Part shown: positions 1 to 7,247 of the stretch, piece after piece | How the letters are laid out: each line of letters begins with the position of its first letter | Position numbering within the stretch: the stretch's first letter is position 1 | Assembly (NCBI RefSeq): GCF_030015065.1 | Contig: NZ_JAIVFN010000024.1 | Span: 1-45,798, forward strand | Source of the DNA: Xanthobacter autotrophicus | GTDB taxonomy: Bacteria; Pseudomonadota; Alphaproteobacteria; Rhizobiales; Xanthobacteraceae | Reading direction: 5' to 3' | DNA length: 45,798 bases | The notes under the pieces: model-generated | What the model saw: the letters and a program-made list of their open reading frames with translations, nothing else | Told to the model about the DNA's origin: nothing | Database searches by the model: none | Translations under genes and position numbers: made by a program

Positions 1-3
1 TCA

Positions 4-933
4 TTGGCCCCTCCCCTGGCCATATCGGGCCTTCACGCGGGCTATGGCGCCCGCGCGGTGCTGACGGGCGTCGACCTCGTCGTGCCCGAAGGCACCGTGA
101 CCGCGCTCACCGGACCAAACGGCGCGGGCAAGACCACCCTCGTGCGTGCCATCTGCGGCCGCATCGCCCCCCGGGACGGGGCGGTCGAGGTGTGCGGCGT
201 GTCGGCGGCGGACGGCGCCGCCCGCGCCCGCATCGGTCTCGCGCCGCAGGACATCGCGCTCTATCGCAGCCTGACCATTTCCGAGAACCTCGAAGTGTTC
301 GCCAGCCTTGCCGGCGTGGCGGGCGCCCGCGTGCCGGCCCGCGTCGCGGACGTGATGGTCCGGGCCGGCATCGCCGACCGCCGCGACGAGCGCATCGACC
401 GGCTCTCCGGCGGCTGGCAGCGCCGGGCGAACGTGGCCGCCGCCCTGGTGGGCAACCCGCGTCTCCTCGTGCTCGACGAGCCCACCGTGGGCGTGGATGC
501 GCCGGCCCGCGCGGATCTTGCCGCGCTGGTGCGCAGCCTGGCGGCGGAAGGGCTCGGCATTCTCCTCGTCACCCACGATTTCGCCTTTGCCGAGATGGTG
601 GCTGACCGCGTCGCCATACTGGTGGCGGGGACGGTGGCGCTGGAAGGCCCGCTGGCGACCCTCGTCGCGGCCCGCTTTCCCCACCAGCGGCGGGTGGAAG
701 CGACCTTCGCCGTCCCGCCCGATCGCGCCGGGCGGCAGGCGCTCGCCGCGCGCGGGCTTCACGACGGCGCCGACGACACCGCCTTCAGCGGCGTGGTGGC
801 CGACACCCCGGAGGCGGCGGGCGACCTGATCGCGGCACTCAAGGCGGCGGGCCTAGCGCCCCGCACGCTGTCGCTCCAGGCCGCTGGGCTCGATGCGCTC
901 TACGCCGCGGTCACCCGGGAGGCGCAGCCATGA
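4..933 (+). CDS. ABC transporter ATP-binding protein (ABC-2 exporter type), 5' end uncertain
   Basis: This is the nucleotide-binding subunit of an ABC-2 type exporter, about 309 residues. Walker A (GPNGAGKTT) is at residues 37-45, the Q-loop Gln near 82, the signature LSGGW at 134-138 and Walker B (LLVLDE) at 154-159. About 90 residues follow the ATPase core, as in drug or polysaccharide exporter ATPases, so it is longer than CcmA (about 200 residues). The only start in the window is TTG at base 4 and the frame stays open to the left edge, so the true start may lie upstream. It overlaps the permease gene by 4 bases (ATGA), so the two are translationally coupled. Substrate cannot be told. The position just before ccmC would suit ccmA, but the length and the partner permease argue against that. 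Confidence 0.85.
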   Translation: MAPPLAISGLHAGYGARAVLTGVDLVVPEGTVTALTGPNGAGKTTLVRAICGRIAPRDGAVEVCGVSAADGAARARIGLAPQDIALYRSLTISENLEVFASLAGVAGARVPARVADVMVRAGIADRRDERIDRLSGGWQRRANVAAALVGNPRLLVLDEPTVGVDAPARADLAALVRSLAAEGLGILLVTHDFAFAEMVADRVAILVAGTVALEGPLATLVAARFPHQRRVEATFAVPPDRAGRQALAARGLHDGADDTAFSGVVADTPEAAGDLIAALKAAGLAPRTLSLQAAGLDALYAAVTREAQP

Positions 934-2120
934 TGGCCGCCATCGTCCGCGCCATGGCGCTCACCCTGTTGCGCGACCGCGGCGCGCTGCTGATGACCTT
1001 CGTGCTGCCGCCGGTGCTGTTCGTGCTGTTCGCGGCGGTCTTCGCCGGCACCGGGGGCGAGGCGTCCAGCATCAAGGTGGCGGCGGCCCGGACAACCGAC
1101 GCGCCATCGGCCCGGATGCTCCTCGACGCCCTCGCCCGCGCCCCCGAGATCCATCTGGCCGCGAGTACCCCCGAAGAGGTGGCGCAGCGCGTGGCGGACG
1201 GGCGCGCCGACGTGGGGCTGATCGTGCGCGGCGACGTGGCTGCCGCCACCGACAAGCCGCCCCTTGTCGTCATCTCCGATGCCGGGCGCAATGTGGCGGC
1301 GGCGCTGCTGGCGGCCCGCATCCAGCGTCTGTTCACGGACGACCTTCCCGGCCTCGCCATGCGGCGTGTGGCGGCCCAGATCGAGGTGCTGACGGGGCCG
1401 TTCTCCGCCGCGCAGAGGGCACGGCTCGACGATGCCGTCTCCCGCGCACCGGAACTGGTGGCCCAGGGCGGCGCCGATTTGATGGAGCGCCAGCCCCTCG
1501 CCAGCCGCCGCGCCGAGCCGGGGGTGAGCTATTATGCCGGCGCCATCGCCATGCTGTTCCTGCTGTTCGCTGCGGTGCAGGGCGCCGCGAGCCTGGTGGA
1601 TGAACGCCGCTCGGGCGTGTTCGACCGCATCGTCATGAGCCGGGGCGGCGTCGTGGCGCTGGTGGGCGGCAAGCTCTTCTTCCTGATCCTGCAGGGGCTC
1701 GCACTCGCCGCCGTGCTGCTTGCGGTGGCGCAGATCGTCTATGGCGTCCACGTGGTCCAGCATCTGGGCACCGTCACGCTGGTGGCGACGGCGGCCTCGG
1801 CGGCGGCGGCGGGCATCGCCCTGCCGCTGGCGGCCTTGGCGCGCACCCGTCATCAGGCGCAGACCCTCTCCACCTTCGCGGTGCTGCTACTCTCGGCGGT
1901 TGGCGGCAGCATGGTACCCCACTTCCTGATGCCGGACTGGCTGCAGAAGCTCGGCGTGGTGACGCCCACCGCCTGGGGCATCGAAGCTTTCCAGGGCGCG
2001 CTCTGGCGCGGCGACGGCCTGGGCGAGCTTGCCCTGTCCCTCGCCATCCTGCTCGGCTATGGCGCGGTGGGGACAGCGCTGACCTTGTGGCTGATCCGCC
2101 GGCAGGTCCGGCTGGCCTGA
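930..2120 (+). CDS. ABC-2 type transporter permease
   Basis: Membrane subunit of the exporter, 396 residues. One membrane segment lies near residues 13-36. A soluble extracytoplasmic domain of about 160 residues follows, then a C-terminal block of five or six hydrophobic segments from about residue 205. This is the YhhJ/YbhR-like ABC-2 layout. CcmB is much shorter and lacks the large soluble loop, so this is not CcmB. It starts on the ATG of the ATGA overlap with the ATPase gene, and a second Met codon follows directly. The pair probably exports a small hydrophobic compound. A membrane-fusion partner, common for this class, could lie left of the window. Confidence 0.85.
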   Translation: MMAAIVRAMALTLLRDRGALLMTFVLPPVLFVLFAAVFAGTGGEASSIKVAAARTTDAPSARMLLDALARAPEIHLAASTPEEVAQRVADGRADVGLIVRGDVAAATDKPPLVVISDAGRNVAAALLAARIQRLFTDDLPGLAMRRVAAQIEVLTGPFSAAQRARLDDAVSRAPELVAQGGADLMERQPLASRRAEPGVSYYAGAIAMLFLLFAAVQGAASLVDERRSGVFDRIVMSRGGVVALVGGKLFFLILQGLALAAVLLAVAQIVYGVHVVQHLGTVTLVATAASAAAAGIALPLAALARTRHQAQTLSTFAVLLLSAVGGSMVPHFLMPDWLQKLGVVTPTAWGIEAFQGALWRGDGLGELALSLAILLGYGAVGTALTLWLIRRQVRLA

Positions 2121-2215
2121 GAGCCCCGGGCGAGCGGCACCGGCGCCCCTGCGACACGAAATCCTGAACGGCGAGAGCGCTTCCCTCCGGCGCGCGGGGG
2201 CTTTAGAACCGCGCC

Positions 2216-2947
2216 ATGGCGATCCTCGACCTTGCCAACCCGGTCCGCTTCCTCAGCCTGTCCGCCCGCATCCTGCCATGGATCGCGGGAGCGGCGGTGG
2301 CGACGCTCGCCGTCGGCTTCTTCCTCGCCTTCCGCGCCCCGCCCGATTACCAGCAGGGCGAGACGGTGCGCATCATGTACATCCACGTGCCGTTCGCGTG
2401 GCTCGGCCTGTTCGGCTATTCCATGATGGCGGCCTCCTCCATCGGCATCCTGGTGTGGCGCCATCCTTTGGCCGACGTGGCGCACAAAGCCGCCGCGCCC
2501 GTGGGCGCCACCTTCACCGCCCTGTGCCTCGTCACCGGCGCCCTGTGGGGCCGGCCCATGTGGGGCACCTACTGGGTGTGGGACGCGCGGCTCACCTCCA
2601 TGCTGGTGCTGCTGCTGCTTTATCTGGGCCTGATGGCCCTGCGCGCCGCCATCGACGATCCCAACCGCGCCGGCCGCGCCGCGGCCGTGCTCACGTTGGT
2701 GGGCTTCATCAACGTGCCCATCGTGAAATTCTCGGTGGACTGGTGGAATACCCTGCACCAGCCCGCCTCGGTGTTCCGCATGGGCGGCTCCACCATCGAA
2801 TCGAGCCTGTTGTGGCCGCTGCTGGTCTGCGCCATCGGTTTCACGCTGCTGTTCGTGGCGCTGCACATGCTGGGCATGCGCACGGAAATCCTCCGCCGCC
2901 GGGTGCAGGCGCTGGAGGCCCGCGCCGCCGCCGAGGCCATGGCCTGA
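2216..2947 (+). CDS. ccmC: Heme exporter / heme handling protein CcmC
   Basis: CcmC presents heme to the chaperone CcmE in System I cytochrome c maturation at the inner membrane. The protein has 243 residues and about six hydrophobic segments. The tryptophan-rich WWD motif is at residues 116-123 (WGTYWVWD), and candidate heme-ligand histidines are H57 (YIHVP) and H181 (TLHQP). Length and motif match the family. The ATG at 2216 is the first start after a 95-base gap. ccmD follows 23 bases downstream and ccmG overlaps ccmD, so ccmC-ccmD-ccmG looks like one transcript. ccmA, ccmB, ccmE, ccmF and ccmH are not in this window. Confidence 0.95.
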   Translation: MAILDLANPVRFLSLSARILPWIAGAAVATLAVGFFLAFRAPPDYQQGETVRIMYIHVPFAWLGLFGYSMMAASSIGILVWRHPLADVAHKAAAPVGATFTALCLVTGALWGRPMWGTYWVWDARLTSMLVLLLLYLGLMALRAAIDDPNRAGRAAAVLTLVGFINVPIVKFSVDWWNTLHQPASVFRMGGSTIESSLLWPLLVCAIGFTLLFVALHMLGMRTEILRRRVQALEARAAAEAMA

Positions 2948-2970
2948 GCCGGCGGGATGAGCAAACTGTC

Positions 2971-3141
2971 ATGAGCCACTTCGTCTTCATCGCCGCCTCC
3001 TACGGCGTCGCGACCCTCGGCCTCGGCCTGCTGGCCGGCTGGCTCCTGGCCGATTACGGGCGCCAGCGCCGGGCGCTCGCGGAGCTGGAGGCGCGCGGCA
3101 TCGGCCAGAGATCCCGCCGCGGAACGGGGGATGCCCCATGA
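2971..3141 (+). CDS. ccmD: Heme exporter protein CcmD
   Basis: Small single-span membrane protein of 56 residues that supports release of heme-loaded CcmE from CcmC. The hydrophobic helix covers about residues 4-26 and is followed by a basic, charged tail (YGRQRR and onward), as is typical for CcmD. Placement between ccmC and ccmG is diagnostic, since the sequence itself is poorly conserved. The start is the ATG at 2971. The stop overlaps the ccmG start by 4 bases (ATGA). Confidence 0.88.
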   Translation: MSHFVFIAASYGVATLGLGLLAGWLLADYGRQRRALAELEARGIGQRSRRGTGDAP

Positions 3142-3752
3142 GCGACACCGCCCCCCAGCAGAAGCCCGGCCAAAATGCAGAGCGGCCCCGCCGCCGGCTG
3201 TGGCTGGTGGCGCTGCCGCTGGTGCTGTTCCTGGCGCTGGCCGGCCTGTTCTTCTCGCGCCTTGAAACCGGGGGCGACCCCTCGCGCATTCCGTCCGCCC
3301 TCGTGGGCAAGCCGGCGCCCCGGATCGCGCTGCCGCCGCTGGAGGGACTGAAGGGTCCCGGCGGCGCGCCCTTGCCGGGCATCGAGCTGGCGGCGCTCGG
3401 CGGCAAGCCGACGCTGGTGAACGTCTGGGCCTCCTGGTGCGGCCCCTGCCGCGACGAGCATCCCGTGCTCATGCAGCTCGCCAGGGACGGCCGCTTCAAC
3501 CTCGTCGGCATCAACTACAAGGACGCGCCGGAGAACGCGCGGCGCTTCCTTGGCCAGTACGGCCTGCCGTTCCAGGCGGTGGGCGTGGACCCCAAGGGCC
3601 GCGCGGCCATCGAATGGGGGGTCTACGGCGTGCCGGAGACCTTCGTGGTGGCGAAGGATGGGACCATCGTCCACAAGTTCGTCGGGCCGCTCACGGCCGA
3701 GGCGGTGAACGGGACGCTGCTGCCGCTGATCGCCCGTCTTTCGGGAAACTGA
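3138..3752 (+). CDS. ccmG: Thiol:disulfide interchange protein CcmG/DsbE
   Basis: Membrane-anchored periplasmic thioredoxin that keeps the apocytochrome CxxCH cysteines (or CcmH) reduced for heme attachment. It has 204 residues: a basic N-terminus, a membrane anchor at about 21-40, then a thioredoxin fold with the active site WCGPC (cysteines at 101 and 104). A GVYGVPETF segment carries the cis-proline loop typical of this family. Length fits the family. It overlaps ccmD by 4 bases. A strong hairpin 43 bases after the stop probably ends the transcript. Confidence 0.93.
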   Translation: MSDTAPQQKPGQNAERPRRRLWLVALPLVLFLALAGLFFSRLETGGDPSRIPSALVGKPAPRIALPPLEGLKGPGGAPLPGIELAALGGKPTLVNVWASWCGPCRDEHPVLMQLARDGRFNLVGINYKDAPENARRFLGQYGLPFQAVGVDPKGRAAIEWGVYGVPETFVVAKDGTIVHKFVGPLTAEAVNGTLLPLIARLSGN

Positions 3753-3794
3753 ACGGCCGCGACAGGGGTGACGCCGACGACAGCTGGATCTAAC

Positions 3795-3832
3795 ACCAAC
3801 GGCCGGTGAGCACGGCTTTGCCGGTCGTTGGT
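3795..3832 (+). terminator. Hairpin terminator candidate after ccmG
   Basis: An inverted repeat has arms at 3795-3806 and 3821-3832. They pair over 12 bases with one G-U, around a 14-base loop. No T-run follows, so if it terminates transcription it may need Rho. It lies 43 bases past the ccmG stop and before the next gene. It also spans a TTG at 3828 that could otherwise be taken as a start for the MoeB-like gene. Confidence 0.5.
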
Positions 3833-3908
3833 CCCGCCCGCGCGGCGCTTGAGCGAAACCCTCTCGGCGCCGGTCACAGACCGGGGCCGTTGGTATATGG
3901 ATTCCGCC

Positions 3909-4727
3909 ATGGCCTTTTCCCCCGACGAGATCGAACGCTACGCCCGCCACATCGTGCTCCACGACGTGGGCGGGCCCGGACAGCAGAAGCTGAAAGCGGC
4001 CACCGTGCTGGTGGTGGGCGCCGGCGGCCTCGGCGCGCCGGTGCTGCTCTATCTCGCCGCGGCCGGCGTCGGACGGCTGGTGCTGGTGGAGGACGACGTG
4101 GTCTCCCTCTCCAACCTCCAGCGGCAGGTGATCCACCGCACGCAGGATGTGGGCCGGGCCAAGACGGAGAGCGCCCGCGACGCCATCGCCGCCCTCAACC
4201 CCCATGTGGAGCTGGTCACCCACGCGGTGCGGCTCGATGCCGGCAATGCGCTGGATCTCATCGACGGGGCCGACGTGGTGGTGGACGGGTCGGACAATTT
4301 CGCCACCCGCTATCTGGTGTCGGATGCCTGCGTGCTGGCGCAGAAGCCGCTGGTGACGGCGGCACTCGGCGCCTTCGACGCCACGGTCACCACCCTGCGC
4401 GCCCATGAGATGGGGCCGGACGGCAGCCCCAACCCCACCTATCGCTGCCTGTTCCCCGAGCCGCCGCCGGCCGGCACCGTGCCGGCCTGCGCGGAAGCCG
4501 GTGTGCTGGGGGCGCTGGCGGGGATCGCCGGCTCGCTGGCTGCGCTGGAGGCCATCCGCGCCGTGGTCGGCTTCGGCGAGGGGCTGGTGGGGCGCCTCTT
4601 GATGATCGACGCCCGGGCCATGCGCTTCGAGACCCTGAGCTACGCCTGGGACCCGGACAACCCGCTGACGGGGACCGGAGCGCGCATCACCGACCTGTCG
4701 GCGCATGTGCGGGGCGCTGGGGCCTGA
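3909..4727 (+). CDS. HesA/MoeB/ThiF family E1-like adenylyltransferase (MoeB-like)
   Basis: Member of the E1 superfamily that adenylates the C-terminus of a small sulfur carrier such as MoaD or ThiS, using ATP. From the ATG at 3909 it has 272 residues. The nucleotide loop GAGGLG is at 37-42, the NLQRQ segment at 69-73, DGSDN at 126-130, and the likely catalytic-loop Cys at 194 (ACAEAGVLG). Two in-frame starts lie upstream (ATG 3897, TTG 3828). I prefer 3909 because family homology begins there and 3828 lies in a hairpin. MoeB normally binds zinc through two CxxC pairs. Here I see only a lone Cys (180) where the first pair should be and no second pair. No carrier-protein or molybdopterin gene is adjacent, so the partner is unknown. 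Confidence 0.85.
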   Translation: MAFSPDEIERYARHIVLHDVGGPGQQKLKAATVLVVGAGGLGAPVLLYLAAAGVGRLVLVEDDVVSLSNLQRQVIHRTQDVGRAKTESARDAIAALNPHVELVTHAVRLDAGNALDLIDGADVVVDGSDNFATRYLVSDACVLAQKPLVTAALGAFDATVTTLRAHEMGPDGSPNPTYRCLFPEPPPAGTVPACAEAGVLGALAGIAGSLAALEAIRAVVGFGEGLVGRLLMIDARAMRFETLSYAWDPDNPLTGTGARITDLSAHVRGAGA

Positions 4728-4846
4728 GGAGCCAGCGCTCCGGGGCATGACGGTCCAAGGGAAGGGCCGACCAAGGGAAGGTCCGAGCCCGGCGGGAGCG
4801 TGTCTGCCCCCGCACCGGCGGGACCGGCAACCCTGCGGGCCTTCCC

Positions 4847-5848
4847 TCACAGCATGGCGGGCAGCACGCGGTCCGGCGGACGGTGGCCGTCCATGAAGGT
4901 CTTGATGTTGACGATGACCTTCTCGCCCATGTCCACGCGACCTTCGAGAGTCGCGGAGCCCAGGTGCGGCAGCAGCACCACCTTGCCGTGCCTGGCGAGG
5001 CGGATGAGCTTCGGGTTCACCGCCGGCTCGTGCTCGAACACGTCGAGGCCGGCGCCGGCCAGTTCGCCCGCCTCCAGCTGGCGGGTCAGCGCGTTCTCGT
5101 CGATCACCTCGCCGCGGGCGGTGTTGACCACATAGGCCTCAGGCTTCAGCAGCTTGAGCCGGCGCGCCGAGAGCAGGTGGTAGGTCGCCGGCGTGTGCGG
5201 GCAGTTGACCGAGACGATGTCCATCCGCGCCAGCATCTGGTCGAGGCTGTCCCAATAGGTGGCGTCCAGCATCTCCTCGATGCCGGTGGGGAGGCGGCGG
5301 CGGTTGTGGTAGTGGATCTGCAGGCCGAACGCCTTGGCGCGCCGCGCCACCGCCTGCCCGATGCGGCCCATGCCGATGATGCCGAGGCGCTTGCCCCAGA
5401 TGCGCCGGCCGAGCATCCAGGTGGGCGACCAGCCCGGCCACTCCTCCTTGTCGGAGATCATCACCTGCGCGCCCTCGGCGAGACGGCGCGGCACGGCGAG
5501 GATGAGCGCCATGGTCATGTCGGCCGTGTCCTCGGTGAGGACGCCGGGCGTGTTGGTGACCGTGATGCCGCGATTGAGCGCGCTCGCGACGTCGATGTGA
5601 TCCACGCCGTTGGAGAAGGAGGCGATCAGTCGCAGGTTTTCCCCAGCCTGGGAGAGCACCGCCGAATCGATCCGGTCGGTCACGGTCGGCACCAGCACGT
5701 CCGCGGTCTTCACCGCCTCAACGAGCGCGGCCTGATCCATGGGCACGTCTTCAAGGTTCAGCTTCGCGTCGAACAGCTCGCGCATCCGGGTCTCGACCGA
5801 GTCGGGCAGCTTGCGCGTGACGACGACGAGGGGTTTGCGACGCACCAT
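4847..5848 (-). CDS. D-2-hydroxyacid dehydrogenase, glyoxylate/hydroxypyruvate reductase-like
   Basis: NAD(P)H-dependent reductase of 2-oxoacids, 333 residues. The Rossmann motif GMGRIG is at 159-164. The catalytic set is R245 (NTARGE), E272/E274 (FEHEP) and H295 (LPHLGSA). Overall it most resembles the bacterial glyoxylate reductase (GyaR) or D-glycerate dehydrogenase group. In a methylotroph such an enzyme could act in the serine cycle (hydroxypyruvate to glycerate) or in glyoxylate disposal, but nothing nearby proves that. The ATG start has a good GGGGAG ribosome site 5 bases upstream. It is a single gene, convergent with the MoeB-like gene and divergent from the SH3 gene. Confidence 0.9.
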   Translation of the reverse strand: MVRRKPLVVVTRKLPDSVETRMRELFDAKLNLEDVPMDQAALVEAVKTADVLVPTVTDRIDSAVLSQAGENLRLIASFSNGVDHIDVASALNRGITVTNTPGVLTEDTADMTMALILAVPRRLAEGAQVMISDKEEWPGWSPTWMLGRRIWGKRLGIIGMGRIGQAVARRAKAFGLQIHYHNRRRLPTGIEEMLDATYWDSLDQMLARMDIVSVNCPHTPATYHLLSARRLKLLKPEAYVVNTARGEVIDENALTRQLEAGELAGAGLDVFEHEPAVNPKLIRLARHGKVVLLPHLGSATLEGRVDMGEKVIVNIKTFMDGHRPPDRVLPAML

Positions 5849-5980
5849 CGTTACTCCCCATTCCCCATTTCTTAACGCTTCTGGTCCCGTCTATCAGACA
5901 GGCGGGGAAACACAAGGCGCGCGGCGCCGCGTGCCCTTGACGCGCCCGGCCCCGCGGCGCACTCCCCGGTCAGGACTGCA

Positions 5981-6553
5981 ATGCGAAAGGACGAGCCCAT
6001 CATGCCCACGATGCGACCTCATCTGATGCGAAGCCTCAAGGCCCTTGCATTGGTGCTGGCGGTCACGGGGGGCGCGGGGCTCCAGCCCATGACCGCACGG
6101 CCCGCAAGGGCGGCCGAGGACGGCACCTCCGGCCTGCCGGTGCCGCGCTTCGTCTCGCTCAAGGCGGACAAGGTGAACGTGCGCAACGGCCCCAACAAGG
6201 ACCACGACGTGTCGTGGGTGTTCAACCGCGCCGGCCTGCCAGTGGAGGTCACCGCCGAGTTCGAGACCTGGCGGCGCATCCGCGACGCCGACGGCGCGGA
6301 AGGCTGGGTCTACCATTCCATGCTGTCGCTGCGCCGCACCGCGCTGGTCGCCCCGTGGCTGAAGGGCGAGACGGTGGCGCTGCGCGACGCCGCCAGCACC
6401 GATGCCAAGGTGGTGGCGCGCCTCGAGCCCAGCGTGCTCGGCGTGGTGAAGGGCTGCGACGGCAAGTTCTGCCGCCTCGCAGGCGACGGCTTCGACGGCT
6501 ATGTCCAGCAGTCGCAGCTGTTCGGCGTCTATCCCAACGAGAAGATGGAATAA
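5981..6553 (+). CDS. Secreted protein with two bacterial SH3-like domains
   Basis: A 190-residue exported protein. Residues 1-45 form a signal peptide: a basic start, the hydrophobic run ALALVLAVTGGAG, and an ARAA cleavage region. Two SH3-like repeats follow at about 52-112 and 115-182, the first with VNVRNGP and a GWVYHSML ending. The family occurs as periplasmic proteins of unknown role in alphaproteobacteria, and SH3b domains often bind peptidoglycan peptides. The start at 5981 has AGGA 5 bases upstream. ATGs at 6002 and 6026 are in frame and would also give good signal peptides. It is a lone gene, convergent with the ferredoxin. Confidence 0.8.
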   Translation: MRKDEPIMPTMRPHLMRSLKALALVLAVTGGAGLQPMTARPARAAEDGTSGLPVPRFVSLKADKVNVRNGPNKDHDVSWVFNRAGLPVEVTAEFETWRRIRDADGAEGWVYHSMLSLRRTALVAPWLKGETVALRDAASTDAKVVARLEPSVLGVVKGCDGKFCRLAGDGFDGYVQQSQLFGVYPNEKME

Positions 6554-6593
6554 GGCGGGCCGCCCCCCGGGCGGGACGCAGGGGCGGCCCGCC
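6554..6593. terminator. Bidirectional GC-rich hairpin between SH3 gene and ferredoxin
   Basis: A perfect 13-base inverted repeat has arms at 6554-6566 and 6581-6593 and a 14-base loop. It starts right after the SH3 stop codon and ends 19 bases from the ferredoxin stop. There is no T-run, but its position between two converging genes supports a shared terminator. Confidence 0.55.
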
Positions 6594-6612
6594 GGGCTTG
6601 CGGCCGCGCGCC

Positions 6613-6933
6613 TCAGCCCTGTGTCTCAGGGATGTTCAAAACGAGCCCGTCCAGGGCCGCCGTCAGCTTGATCTGGCAGGACAGGCGGGAATTGGGCCGC
6701 ACATCGGTGGCGAAATCCAGCATGCCCTCCTCCATCTCGGAGGGCTCGCCCACCTTCTCGACCCAGGCTTCGTCCACATAGACATGGCAGGTGGCGCAGG
6801 CGCAGGCCCCGCCGCACTCGGCGACGATGCCGGGCACGCCGTTGCGCACCGCCGTCTCCATGGCGGTGGCTCCCTCGGGGCCCTCGACCTGGTGCGCCGT
6901 GCCGTTATATTCGATGAAGGTGATGGCAACCAT
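6613..6933 (-). CDS. 2Fe-2S ferredoxin, adrenodoxin type
   Basis: Electron carrier of 106 residues with the adrenodoxin-type cluster pattern: C40, C46, C49 and C86, plus a non-ligand C44. The motif [16 protein letters not shown] and a C-terminal LSCQI are typical. This class supplies electrons to P450s, Rieske oxygenases or Fe-S assembly. No partner reductase or oxygenase is adjacent. The open frame extends upstream, but homology begins at the ATG at 6933. The ribosome site there is weak. Confidence 0.92.
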   Translation of the reverse strand: MVAITFIEYNGTAHQVEGPEGATAMETAVRNGVPGIVAECGGACACATCHVYVDEAWVEKVGEPSEMEEGMLDFATDVRPNSRLSCQIKLTAALDGLVLNIPETQG

Positions 6934-6987
6934 GAATGAGCCGCTTGCTGATCGCCCGCCGGAACCGGCCGTGGCGGAATGAGGACG

Positions 6988-7003
6988 TCGCGTCGTGACG
7001 CGA
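6988..7003. promoter_or_regulatory. Inverted repeat, possible operator for ferredoxin gene
   Basis: The arms TCGCGTC (6988-6994) and GACGCGA (6997-7003) flank a 2-base centre and form a perfect 16-base palindrome-like site. It lies 55 bases upstream of the ferredoxin start. No regulator family is assigned. Confidence 0.35.
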
Positions 7004-7069
7004 TGCCTATAGCTGCAAGCGCGGGGCCACACCAGCTTCGCCCGGCCGAACGGGGCCGAAGGGGCGGCG

Positions 7070-7084
7070 TTAACGATATCTTCA
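7070..7084 (+). promoter_or_regulatory. CtrA-like site upstream of GPR-like gene
   Basis: The sequence reads TTAA, 7 bases, TTCA, matching 7 of 8 bases of the alphaproteobacterial CtrA consensus TTAA-N7-TTAA. It lies 164 bases upstream of the start of a probable polar-growth gene, for which cell-cycle control would make sense. Short motifs like this also occur by chance. Confidence 0.25.
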
Positions 7085-7247
7085 TTATTGTGGCAGGGCC
7101 GGTTCAATCCGCAGCGCAGCATGGCTAGGATAAGGAACGGTAAACCATTTCCATCCGGTCCTGCCGGATAGAAAGGGTGTGTGTACTGGACACGACGCCT
7201 GACGGGGGCACCCCGCGCGCGTCGTCGAAGGCAGAGGCGACAGCGAC

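Larger units (their letters stand above)
6934..7247. other. Divergent intergenic region, ferredoxin / GPR-like gene
   Basis: There is no gene in these 314 bases. The region holds a perfect inverted repeat with 7-base arms at 6988-7003 on the ferredoxin side. It also holds a CtrA-like motif (TTAA-N7-TTCA) at 7070-7084 in an AT-richer patch on the GPR side. I could not fix a confident -35/-10 pair for either gene. Confidence 0.6.

Noticed and set aside
4755-4781. Direct repeat CCAAGGGAAGG, two copies 16 bases apart, between the MoeB-like and dehydrogenase genes
   Set aside because: Only two short copies in low-complexity GC-rich DNA, with no sign of function or mobility.
3054-4850. A 598-codon minus-strand open frame opposite ccmG and the MoeB-like gene
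   Set aside because: No motif and typical antisense composition. Both plus-strand genes are clear.
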